Part shown: positions 42,860 through 53,104 of the stretch, piece by piece
Numbering within the stretch: the stretch's first letter is position 1
How the letters are laid out: every line of letters begins with the position of its first letter
DNA from: Capronia americana
Lineage: Eukaryota; Ascomycota; Eurotiomycetes; Chaetothyriales; Herpotrichiellaceae
NCBI GenBank assembly: GCA_016110215.1
Contig: JADWQD010000002.1
Span: 310,001 to 374,000 of the forward strand
DNA length: 64,000 nucleotides
Reading direction: 5' to 3'
Notes under the pieces: generated by a model
Seen by the model: only the letters and a program-made list of their open reading frames with translations
Database searches by the model: none
Told to the model about the DNA's origin: nothing
Position numbers and translations under genes: made by a program

Positions 42860-45419
42860 ATGGCGTGCCTCAGTTTCTTTCCCGTAGCGCTAACAATCCT
42901 TGCTGGCCTTCTCAGGTCAGTGGCAGCAGATGCCACACCATGTAACCCACTCAATGGTCAGTACATCTTCTGTCCGCGGCTGTGTTTTGCTGATTTTAGT
43001 AGTCACCGCAGCATGTCCTGCGATCCCTGGTTTAACCACTAATACATACTTCATGGATTTTACCCGACAAACCACGACCCCTTCGGACTGGATCCTTGCC
43101 GACTATGCAGAGGTCGATTACGCCTCTCCCAACGGTGCGAACTTCACCATCGCCAAACGGCATGATGCCCCTTACATCTGGTCTCGATTCTACGTCCACT
43201 TTGGCCGCATTGAGGTCGTGATGAAGGTAGCCTCCGGTGGAGGTATCATCACAGGCGCAGTGATGATGTCAGACGACCTGGATGAGATAGATTGGGAATT
43301 TTCAGGAAACAACTTCGGGAAAAGTAGCGGCTCTGTCTTAACCAATTACTTCGGTAAAGGGCAGATTGGTTGGTCCGACCGCGGTTCTTATCCTGCAGTT
43401 GACGCTCCTCAGGACAAATTCCACACATATGCTCTTGACTGGCAACCTGATCGCTTGATCTGGTCTATCGACGGCGTCACGGTGAGGACATTGAACAACA
43501 ATGGAGCAACCACTGGTTCGTATCAATACCCGCAAACACCATCTCGGCTCCATCTTGGTATGTGGTGCGCCGGTGACCCAGACTCAGCCGCGGGTACGGT
43601 CCAATGGGCTGGAGGCTACACCAATTTCAGCGCCGCTCCATTCTCTGCCTATGTCAAGTCTGTCAAGATCACAACCAGCAACACTTGCTCCAGCTACAAG
43701 TACCCTTATCCATTTGACGGTACCTATCGATCGGTGCAATGCTCGAACCAGACAGTTACATTACCTTGCACATACGCAGTCGTTGCAGGCGACGACGGCG
43801 ATAAGATTGCAAAGAACTTAACCGTCAACTTCGATACTTTGAAGACCGCCAATCCTGGCGTGGATTGGGATACACTATTGATCGGCCAGGTCTTGGTGGT
43901 TCCTGGTGGGACGTGCGCGACATCTTCGACCACCACTTCGGTGCCATCAACAAGCAGCGTCTCTTCAGCTACCACAGTTTCGACCACGTCTTCGCTGATC
44001 TCGACCACCACCACATCAACAACGACTGCGTCAAGTTCTTCGAGCACAACGATCACGGCATCTAACTCAGCTCCCAACACTTTGACAGATGCGGCCTTGA
44101 GTACTACTAGCACAACAACGATGACCAGTGCAGCAATGACTACATCGACGACAATCAGCACTTCAACCACGGCGGCTACCACAAAATCCACCCCCTTCTA
44201 CTCGAGTACAGTAAGTCCTGTGGTTTCGACATCGACGTCGGCGATGACCACCTCAATCTCGACTACGAGCACCAGTTTGGGCACGGCTTCCACCCGAACT
44301 TTTACAAGTAGCATCGCTACCTCCCCTGCCCTCGCCCAGTCTTACACAGTGGTCGCAGGCGACTTTGGATGGGCAATCGCAGACAAGAATGGTTGTTCTT
44401 ATGATGCTCTGAACGCTGCCAATCCTGGTATTGATTGGGACAACTTGCAGATTGGGCAGACCCTGAATCTGCCTAGCCAGATTTCTAGCTCTTCACCGGT
44501 ATCGACAACTCCTCTCGGCTCAAGTTCTACTGCCTCTTCTGGTACGACAGCCAGTACTCAACCGTCGTCTCCGTCAACAACATCATATGCACCTGGCTGC
44601 ATCTCGGACTGGGGTTGCGGCTGGGGCGGTTATCCTATTCCTTCTGACTCAACGACTATGTCTAGCACTAGCAATGCTCCGTCTGGAAGCCAGTCGACTA
44701 CGGCTTATTCAACACCGACTACTTCAAGCCTCTCAACTTCCGCTACTGTCTCTCCAGCGCCGTCCAGCAGCAGCTCCAGTGCACTTTCGTCCACAATATC
44801 AACTTCCTCGGTGTCACTGGATAACTCATCATCGAGCGAAGGTGCGTCGACCTCCACATCTGCGTCGGATTCTGCTGCCGACACGGTCATCGCTAGCTCA
44901 AGCACTGTCAGCTCCACTGCCAGCACAACAACAAACGTAGCAAACACCAGCACGCCAACTCCAGCTTCATCTGGACCAGCGCCAACTTCAGCCTCAGCAC
45001 CAGTAACGGCTACCCCTACGCCTGCCGTGACCTCTAGCTCTAGCACAAACGCAGTTAACCCTGTGACTCCGTCCTCATCATCCACATCGAAGATGTTCTG
45101 CAATCAAGACAACTGCCTGCGCAACATGATCGACCCACGTTACTCATCTTCAATGCGGAACTTCTGCTCGAAGTATACAACCACGGCCGCCAACACCACG
45201 CCCTTGCCTACCTTCTTGGGTGGATGCTCTGCAGATGTCAAGAGAGTCAGTAGCGCATGCAGCTGTCTGATTACGAGCTTTGGAACGGGCACCGCTACTG
45301 CTTCAAGCTCGGCGTTGACGGCGTCAGCGTTCCGGTCGGGAAGTCCAGCATCGGGGAGACAGGTTCCGTCTTGGTTGTTGAAACGCTCGCCCTTGCGGTG
45401 GAATCGACTTGCAGCATAA
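42860..45419 (+). CDS. GH16 Crh-type chitin-glucan transglycosylase with two LysM modules
   Basis: Wall-remodelling enzyme of the Crh family, which links chitin to beta-glucan. Exons 42860-42956 and 43003-45419; 837 aa. Signal peptide (MACLSFFPVALTILAGLLRS), CNPLN, then CPAIPGLTTNTYFMDFT. Catalytic DEIDWEF near residues 126-132 with both glutamates intact, then NYFGKG and HTYALDWQPDRLIW. LysM 1 at about 288-335 (YAVVAGDDGDKIA ... NPGVDWDTLLIGQVLVVPG) and LysM 2 at about 478-525 (YTVVAGDFGWAIA ... NPGIDWDNLQIGQTLNLPS). Long Ser/Thr-rich linkers surround them. A C-terminal Cys module (728-~800) reads CNQDNCLRNMIDP, FCSKY, GGCSAD, SSACSC. No clear GPI signal: the end is Arg-rich. The intron acceptor is TTTTAGTAG, so two proteins differing by one residue are possible. 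Confidence 0.9.
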
Positions 45420-46272
45420 CCACCAACCGGGACATGCAATTTGTTAATGTGCCTCAACACGGTCTTGGAAGACGAGATAGGAAGCAGCTTTCGGCTTGTA
45501 CACTACTTCAATTGCTCCCATAGCGGCTTCTTCAGTAACCAATGGCATGCACTCTTCTTGCTTACTGTTCCCGTTGTGATTCACCCTGGCCAGCCCGACA
45601 CTGTGGTATATAAAGTAAGCTTAATTATTGACAATTGACAAGGCAAATAAAAGTCGCACACCACCCAGAGGGCTTCTGGCTAAGGAGGTAGATGTAGATA
45701 GCTCGCCTGAGCATGACAAGTGGTGTTATTGAAGCAATCTGTCGCAGTCATCGATTTATTTCGGGAGGAAATCACCAGCTTTGCAAGTCAGAAGCCAACT
45801 GTTCGACTTCGCCTTCAGTTGCATCTTGGGTGTGGAGCTCCAGTTCTAAGGAACCGTGACGGCCAATGGAGTAAGCTACCAGTTGCTTCTCGGCGTGCGA
45901 GGGATGGGTGCTGTTCTGATTTACCGTTGTATGGCTGGGGGGTTGGCTGATGACCGACGAGCTAAGTTGTTCGCATGACTTCAGCAGTTCCGGTCCTTGC
46001 CTGATGTCAAAGTGACTGTCTGATTGCGAGCCCAACAACTCACCGCCGAAATCGGGGGATCTTGTCCTATTCGTCCACGTCGAGCAACATTCTTCTATTT
46101 ATCAGGAACAGAATGCTCAAAAAAGGGGAGCAAGGAGTCTGATGCTGTCGTCGGTCTTCTGGATAACGTGATACTGGTAGCTTGTATCTGTGGTGAGAGA
46201 CAGGTCTTCTTCAGGACTTCTGAGAGGGACGGCCGATTGTACTTCGCGCCTGGTTTGCTGTATCCGTGTTTT
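45420..46272. other. Intergenic region
   Basis: 3' flank of the Crh gene; a TATATAAA element at 45606. No supported gene. Confidence 0.45.
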
Positions 46273-46683
46273 CTATATATCCCGAACCTTCCTCCCCGCA
46301 GCGGCTGTACTTTTCTTCTTCATTTTGAGTAGAAGACTTGGGCAAATCCATAGCAGTAAAGCCATCATGGTCCTTGAGACTTCTGTCTGCTCCAACGCGG
46401 CCAGATCAGTGCCTATTGCTATATGCCTCCCATTTATTTTGCCAAATTCGTACGTGTACGTCTTGCAGATCCCGAGAAGGGGAAGGTAAGCAGACAAGAA
46501 GGAAAATCCAGGCACTGGCGTGAAGAACAGCGTGGGTACCGCACATCCAGATTGCTGTCGTAGTTTCGATAAATAGTGCCTATGAATCTTGAGACAAATG
46601 GGACACTTTACTTTGCTGTAGTACCGGTGCCATACCACTCTTGCAAGACTGCGGGTTAAAGAAGCATATTTCTTATTGGGCAT
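46273..46683 (-). CDS. Small protein with a CxxC-x3-HxH motif, fungal family of unknown role
   Basis: Tentative. ATG at 46683 opens a frame with KCPICLKIHRH near residue 30, followed by a Cys and YTYEFGKINGRHIAIGTD. Short fungal proteins with C-P-x-C-x-K-x-H-x-H(G) followed by a conserved basic beta segment exist in many copies in some Pezizomycotina genomes; this fits, but the usual Gly after HxH is Tyr here. An intron with GTACCC and CTGCAAG ends (46460-46540 region) would remove a hydrophobic stretch and join SGCA to TYTYEFG, improving the match. The same frame is open upstream to 47004, but that part does not look like protein. Could be a degraded copy. Confidence 0.38.
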   Translation of the reverse strand: MPNKKYASLTRSLARVVWHRYYSKVKCPICLKIHRHYLSKLRQQSGCAVPTLFFTPVPGFSFLSAYLPLLGICKTYTYEFGKINGRHIAIGTDLAALEQTEVSRTMMALLLWICPSLLLKMKKKSTAAAGRKVRDI

Positions 46684-48440
46684 CGGAGTTCGGTTGATGA
46701 GTTTCACTGGCTCTGTAAGGATGGAGTAGAATAGCCAGCCTCGTTGGTTAAAGGCTCTCACCGGAGGGACAAGGCTGCAACTGACTAAGCAAAGCTTGGC
46801 ACAATATCTTGGCACGCACGAAAAACTGCGGAACTCGCATGCTGCGAACTTCGAGCCTTTGAGATTGGAGATTTTGTTACAACGTCTCTGAACCGCACAA
46901 CCATTTCCCGTACGAACTACCCAGGTCTCTGATCTTGTCTGACAAACCGTTGACATCCTGCAGATCGTCTCCTCGATAATCAGCCAAAATGACGAAGGGA
47001 ACAAGTTCGTTCGGCAAGAGTGAGCAATAACTCAACCCTCAACTTAGGTTGAAAGACATGAGCGACGTGGTTTCTGACTGGGATGGGCAGGGCACAATAA
47101 GACTCATACTCTATGCCGGAGGTCCGTGATCCGATCAGTCCCCCGGGCTTGCCCTCTACTCAACCGAGAGGCGCAAGCAGGGTTTGAATTGAGGGAACAG
47201 AAGCAACTGACTTAGTTTGATACAGATGCGGTCGTCGAAGCTTGCACATCCAGAAGCATACTTGCGCGAACTGTGGAGTACGTTTCTATACCCTCCCATC
47301 CGTCCTCGACCTGTTGCCTCTGCGACAGCCGCCCTCAAGCCTTCTACTCGAGTAGCTTCCAGTGGCTACGTCTGCGGTTTTTGAAATATTAAACTGACAA
47401 TATGCGCCGATAGTATCCCGCTGCTAAAACCCGGAAGTACGAATGGAGCGAGAAGGCCAAGAGACGCAAGACCACTGGCACCGGACGGATGAGGCATTTG
47501 AAGCTGGTTGCGAGGTAAGAAAAACATCCTACATCTACCCCATCTTGTGTATCCGGCAGTCTGGAGGGCCACCTACGATCTAGAGTCTATGGAGAGTCGG
47601 CGCAGGCGAGCATACGGACGAGAACGCGACCCTGCGGTGTAGATCAAAAAGGGTGAGGCTAAATGGTCTTCTTGCGAAGGTCATTGCGGAGTTAGCCCGA
47701 CACAATGGAGAAGAGGAGGCACCCCAAACAAGAAACGTGAGAACATGAGCTGACGCAATACCGTCAATACAGGAGAGCTACTAACGGATTCCAATCCGGC
47801 GCCCCCAAGGGATCACGAGGACCTGCCAAGGCATAAACCAGGGGACGAGACGCTGTTGTGATTGGGGGTGAATCGCGCATAAGGTTTTTTCGAAGTCTCT
47901 TTCCGCGAAGAACAGGAGCAATGCGAGGGGCCTCGAGAACGTGTGTAGGTGGAGTTGCGAGATGTCGCATGGGAGGAGGCAGACATCCCGGGCGCAGGAG
48001 CAGCGTCAACGACACCATGAGGACTGCTCGCTCTTGTCAATCGAAACGATGCGAGACTCGTCGGTCCGCTGCACTAGCATGGGCTTGAATTCATCAAGCA
48101 CTCTCCCGTGTCTCGTGGTCGTGATGCGGCGAATTGGCATACCACCCATAGAGTCTGCAATGTGGACCGGACCGAGAAGGCCATGAATCAAAAATATCTT
48201 GATATGAAATACCCCGCCGTGTCTTTCGTCTCTCATGGCATAAAGTCATCTCAAGTCCCATGATGTAGTCCCGGCCTCTAGCCCATGGCCAGTGACAAGT
48301 TTTGGCCCTCTGGTTTTGCCCCATCTTTGATTTGTGAATATTGTGCAGACGTTCGTGGAAGTCTTGTCGAGGTCCCGTAAGGTTTCCTCGTTTAAAGCCT
48401 TGAAGCCACTTGTGGCCTTTACTTGTCCACCAAAACGCAA
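46684..48440. other. Gene-poor stretch before ELP6
   Basis: About 1.75 kb; only short open frames on both strands without motifs (for example 47813-48040 and 48094-48450). The last few hundred bases should hold the ELP6 promoter. Confidence 0.45.
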
Positions 48441-49556
48441 ATGCCTCCAACGATACCTCCAGCGCTGGGTTCTTACCTGGAGTCCAGCCTTGCTTCTCTT
48501 CACGGCCAGACTCTCATCACCTCAGTGCTTAGTACACCGTCACAGTGGCTGCTATTACGATTTGTCTACGCCGCCCTGTACGGCGTGGGAGATGATCCCG
48601 AAGCCAGACAACTCGACGCGGGACCAGATGGAATTAGGATGGGAGAGAGACTGGTGGTCTTTGTCAGTCTCCTCCAACCGTTGAGTTTGTGGATCGAGAT
48701 GGGCAAGAAGATGGTATGTTCTGTACTATGTGGGAGTTCCAGCATTTGAGGCCTGGTTCTTCCCCTGCCGCACCCGCTTTCAAAAGCGGTCTGAGTCTCA
48801 TACCGCGTCCGGGTGGGAAATACTAACATTCCTTTGCAGGGTCTTGATTTCCAAGCCTTCCTCCGGGAGAGGAAGATTGTCTACGTCGACGGGCTTACCG
48901 ATGGCCCCTCGCCGGCAGGGCCTGGAAATGCCTCTCCCCTGCCAACGATCAGGCTCAAAGCACTGACTCTTGATGAGCTACGGCACGCTTTGGATTCGGC
49001 TTTGGAGAGTTCCTCTCCGGCCAGAACAACCACCTCTACATCCAGATTGGGCGCTTCATCAAGTATTACGACCCTTCGAAATCCTCCACCATCGAGCTCC
49101 CCTTCGTCTACAGGCGCCGCAGACGCGAAACCACTTGTTCTTCTCGACGGCATTGACTTCCTCCTCGCTTGCCAATCCTCCATCTCCACAGCATCATTGC
49201 AAGCATTCCTGTCGACGCTCCGGACACGGTCTCGTGCGCTGGTCCTCACTTGCAATGCCGACGGGCCGCTGCTACAAGTCGCTAGATCTGTAAATCACGA
49301 CGGCGGGACATGCTTGGAACGCAATCATGCACATTTCTTGACCTCCATGGCCCATCAAAGTCGGTGGGTGTTCCAGCTCAGGGGTCTGGATACGGGGAGC
49401 GCGAAGGATGTCTCGGGCGTTGTTCGGGTTAGCAAGGGCGGTGATGATCAAGACGAGATCTCGAGTTCCGCCAGTACCAAAGAGCTGCTTGACGCAGAAT
49501 GGTTGTATCAACTGAAGGGGGATGGCTCGGTGAGGGTTTGGGGACGCGGAGAATAA
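48441..49556 (+). CDS. ELP6: Elongator complex subunit Elp6
   Basis: Subunit of the Elp4-5-6 hexamer, a RecA-like ring that supports tRNA wobble-uridine modification by Elongator. Exons 48441-48713 and 48840-49556 with a 126-nt intron (GTATGT ... CTAAC ... TTTGCAG); 329 aa. Starts MPPTIPPALGSYLESSLASL; RLVVFVSLLQPLSLWIEMGKKM|GLDF across the junction matches the conserved Elp6 beta-strand and helix, and PLVLLDGIDFLLACQ the later strand. As in the family, no functional Walker A motif is seen. A Ser/Thr-rich loop (about residues 160-195) is a lineage insertion. ATG chosen at 48441. Confidence 0.85.
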
Positions 49557-49956
49557 TGTGGTGACACAACATCTGTGCGAGGCCACATTGCTGGTTAGGA
49601 GTCCATAGAAAACAGCATGTCACATCACAGTCCGTGCATATTTGAAGAGATCCTTTCGCTACAGGATTTCAACAAAGACTTTTCATAATACCTTTACTGC
49701 TAGGAGGAGACAAAAAAGCGGTCGGAAGTAATTCCGGGTGCGAGAAAGAGGACGCGGTCTGTGGAGCATGATGCCATCCTCGCTGATTGATATATCGGCC
49801 GATAGCGGCACCTCAGTCCGGTGATTTGCGCGTCCACTCAAAGATGACTTGATTCAAACGAGGTCCTGGTAGGAATGCAAATACAATACACTTGCCCGCT
49901 GTTGAGAATCATATCAGGTTCACAATTTTTAAGCCGTCCTTCGAGCGTACGGAGTG
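49557..49956. other. Spacer between ELP6 and the dioxygenase-like gene
   Basis: 400 bases, same-strand spacer with ELP6 3' end and the next promoter. Nothing else seen. Confidence 0.5.
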
Positions 49957-50562
49957 ATGTCTGATCCTTTCTTGTACACCTTTCCTTCGCCCTTAGAGGG
50001 ATATGAAGACCACGCACCTCTTCCGAATGACTTAGATGAAGATGGGAAGTCTTTCAAGAACCCACAAACAGGTGTTCTGAGCCCGAGCTATGACAAGTTT
50101 ACCTCTGGCATATCGAATGGTCGTCGAGGCGGCTTTGATATCCACATATACTACCATCACAATAGCGACGAGCAGAGGGAGTATGCCAAAGAGTTATGGC
50201 ATAGGATCCGACTTGAGTTTCCGGAGCTGAGGTGTGTCTTCTATTCATGGAGGGGTAGCTTGGTATTAATCCGGTCGTTCAGGATCTACCGACTGTGGGA
50301 TAAACCTGTTGGGCCTCATACAATGGCCATGTTTGAAGTCAACGTCTTCACGCCTGCGCAATTTGGGGCATTCATACCGTGGCTGGTCATTAATCGCGGA
50401 CCGCTGTCTGCCCTAGTCCACCCCAACCATGAGGACGGGGATGCCTTGAGAGACCATAGTCAAAGAGCCACTTGGCTAGGTGAACGGGTGCCACTTGATC
50501 TGGGAATTCTCAAGAAGTTTATGAGTAGAAGAAGTGAGGGACAGAACGGCTCAGGAAATTGA
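49957..50562 (+). CDS. DOPA 4,5-dioxygenase-like protein
   Basis: Small protein of the DOPA 4,5-dioxygenase family (PF08883-like); the Amanita enzyme cleaves L-DOPA in betalain-type pigment formation, while the role of ascomycete homologues is unclear. Exons 49957-50231 and 50283-50562; 184 aa. The 51-nt intron (GTGTGT ... GTTCAG) is in frame with no stop; splicing joins FPELR to IYRLWDKPVGPH, the conserved segment. Other family blocks: FDIHIYYHH, FEVNVFTPAQFGAFIPWLVI, LVHPNHEDG and DHSQRATWLGERVPLD; the several His residues would bind metal. A GTG three codons upstream is in frame; the ATG at 49957 is preferred. Cytosolic, no signal peptide. Confidence 0.87.
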   Translation: MSDPFLYTFPSPLEGYEDHAPLPNDLDEDGKSFKNPQTGVLSPSYDKFTSGISNGRRGGFDIHIYYHHNSDEQREYAKELWHRIRLEFPELRCVFYSWRGSLVLIRSFRIYRLWDKPVGPHTMAMFEVNVFTPAQFGAFIPWLVINRGPLSALVHPNHEDGDALRDHSQRATWLGERVPLDLGILKKFMSRRSEGQNGSGN

Positions 50563-50785
50563 AAGGGCAGAGTCAAGGCCATAAAGCAGGTGCCATGCTG
50601 TGTCGTTGGCAGCTCTGGGATTTGCGCACCCACCTTCCCTGTCTTTTCTTCACTGTTTCTCGGTATTGTCGCTCTGCCAGCCTTCCAGACTTGACCATCT
50701 CCAGATCGCCTTCCGTTTCTTTGTCATCCTACACTGCTACTGCCTCTCTTCATGCTGTCACAGCTGATGATGCGCATGTGGCAGA

Positions 50786-52042
50786 ATGTTGCTGAAGTCT
50801 CTATCACCTGAAATGCCACGTTTACCACCATTCCCTATTTATGCAGACGACATATTGATCGCTACAGAAACCATCAGCCCTCCACAGGGCGACACTCCGC
50901 TCAGCCCACCGACTTCTGGGCTCCCAGACTTTACAGAAGACCCCGATGTCATGTATTCTGCCGGCTCAAACTATTTCCAGTCTGTGACCGCCGGATCCGC
51001 AGCGCGAGAGTTTGATCTCAGTGACGAGTTTTGTGAAGACCGTCCACATCAGCGACAGGATGCTAAAGACTTCCAACCTGAATTTGTCGTCAAGGATGAC
51101 CCTGAGCATGTCAACGACATAGAAAACGGGAGACCCTCGAGATACGACACTAAACCACCTGGGTTTGGACCAACTCAGGCTTCCATTATGGCTACACCAA
51201 CGGCCTCGTCCCCAATCTCCACCCGCAGAACCCCAAAATCTGGGTGCGCAGAGGCGAAACCTGCCCGTGAAAACTCTAGTGCTTCAAAGTCTGGCCATTT
51301 GTCGCCAAAGTCTCAACCTGGAAGCGGCAGCAGACGCCGCAGTCTCCAGACCGCCACCGAGCACAGTGATACCGAGGACGATGACAGTGCAGATGAGAAG
51401 GGAGACCTAATTCCGACTGAGCATAACCTTAGAAAGAGGACTCTTCAACAGACAAACCCCTTCAAGTTCGACAAGCACAAACACTTAGCACAGAAGACTG
51501 GGCAACACACAAACACGAAGAAAATCGAGAACGAGGTGCAACAAGAGATTGAGGGAAGCCAAAAACAACCAGTGAAGAAGAAAGCCCGGGTCTCCGGTGG
51601 AAGCGCAACCAAGAACAAGACCAGTGCTTCTGTCTCTCGAAGCCACAGCACCAGTAAAGCACGTCCGCCCAGCTCGGTTCCGTTCGCGACCGCGTCACCG
51701 GAGGCCGATAACAACGATGGCTTCGATTCAGCGAGGACCGTGCTCCGTGTGAGGTTGGATGGCTTTGCTGGTGCGGCTGCTCCGATCCCTCTGATACAAT
51801 GCGATGGGATCGATAAGCTGATGGACTTCATTGTCGACAGCTGGGAATGGGGTTTCAATGGCAAGCTTTTCTCCTATGCAGTAGCATCTTTTTCGTGGCT
51901 CTCGGACAAGTCAAACATTCTCCTCCGGCCGGGCATGGAAGCAAGTTTCCAACTCATGGTGAGCGAAATTGAACACGCTCCCGTGTGGACAGAAGGTCAC
52001 CGCGCGAAGTGTGAGGTCGACGTGACAGTGTACGTACAATGA
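50786..52042 (+). CDS. Nuclear-looking protein of unknown function
   Basis: Single exon, 418 aa from ATG 50786 (or 409 aa from the ATG at 50813, MPRLPPFPIYADD). Mostly disordered, rich in Ser, Lys, Asp and Glu, with an acidic run (TEDDDSADEKGD) followed by NLRKRTLQQTNPFKFDKHKH, a phrase reminiscent of fungal chromatin proteins with L-R-x-R-T-x-x-Q-x-x-P-F motifs, and a likely nuclear signal KKKARVSGG. The last ~110 residues look folded (TVLRVRLDGFAGAAAPIPLI ... FMVSEIEHAPVW-like LMVSEIEHAPVW). I do not recognise a named family; a chromatin role is a guess from the basic and acidic motifs. Confidence 0.75.
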   Translation: MLLKSLSPEMPRLPPFPIYADDILIATETISPPQGDTPLSPPTSGLPDFTEDPDVMYSAGSNYFQSVTAGSAAREFDLSDEFCEDRPHQRQDAKDFQPEFVVKDDPEHVNDIENGRPSRYDTKPPGFGPTQASIMATPTASSPISTRRTPKSGCAEAKPARENSSASKSGHLSPKSQPGSGSRRRSLQTATEHSDTEDDDSADEKGDLIPTEHNLRKRTLQQTNPFKFDKHKHLAQKTGQHTNTKKIENEVQQEIEGSQKQPVKKKARVSGGSATKNKTSASVSRSHSTSKARPPSSVPFATASPEADNNDGFDSARTVLRVRLDGFAGAAAPIPLIQCDGIDKLMDFIVDSWEWGFNGKLFSYAVASFSWLSDKSNILLRPGMEASFQLMVSEIEHAPVWTEGHRAKCEVDVTVYVQ

Positions 52043-53104
52043 TGTGTGGTCAAGACATATTGACCGAAGAGCGGACGACGGCGAAGGAGAAAAGCAATTG
52101 CCGTGGCCATGCCAGCATGAATGGCTGCCAGGGGAAAGCTCATCTACTACTATTCTGACTTTTTAGGTACATAGTTAGTGTCACAGAAAACATGAAACAA
52201 GCAAAGCTTTCTTGCCTCGTTCAAGCTTGCCTTTAGGCTGTGACCAATGGCAGACCCTTGTTGCACAATCGACAACCAGTCGGCTTGCGAGTTGCGACGG
52301 TAGGGGGACCACCAAGGCCACTTTGGAAGAGAGTGCCCCTGAATATTCTCCGACATAGGGATTTCGGTAGCGACTTGACAAGAGATGAGGAAGCGAGGAG
52401 GGTACGCTTGATCTCCTTCTCGTCTATCTCCGACACTTTTCCCTTCACTTCTCGAACTTCAGTTCTTCACTTCATGACATTTGTTGTTGATTGATGCCCA
52501 TGCGGCAATATTTGACTTTGACTTCTGGAGCCGGCCGCTGTCAAACGCTGCCCACCACTGCCGCCTCTAACGCAGGTGCACTTGCAGTAGCCCACAGCAT
52601 CCTCTTTGGACTCGGCACGTCCCTAGAGCTTACCCCATATCTCGTCCTCGAGCAGCCAGAAGAGCCTCTCCCATCAGTTCGGATTGCGACGATTGAAGAG
52701 AAGGTCAGCTGTCAATATCGTTCCGGCGCTGAAACGATCTTCACTTCTGCCTCACTTTGCTCCAGCGTCCATTGTACAAACGGACAGAGCTGGATAACAC
52801 TATTCCACTCTTGCGCAACGCTGCACTCACTCACGGGTGTCCGTTGAATTACACAACTGCGCTGGTCGCCCCTGGCTTCTTCAATCCCAACTCATATCCA
52901 TATCGCACCTGCATCTGAGCCTGCTCTTTTTCTGCGAATGACCTTGCACACACAGCATTTACAGTGCCACCCATCGACCGACCCAGCGATAATCGCTATC
53001 TTCTCCTCACGTCAGCGTCTGCACCTTCCCGCACTTGCCATCAGGACGCGTCTCTCCGAATTGGTCAATCGGCAACAACTCTTCCCGAACGCTTCTCCGA
53101 CATC
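52043..53104. other. Intergenic region / 5' leader of the septin-like gene
   Basis: 1.06 kb. CT-rich tracts (TTTTCCCTTCACTTCTCG near 52437 and further to 53090) suggest a promoter and long leader for the next gene. No supported gene. Confidence 0.45.
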
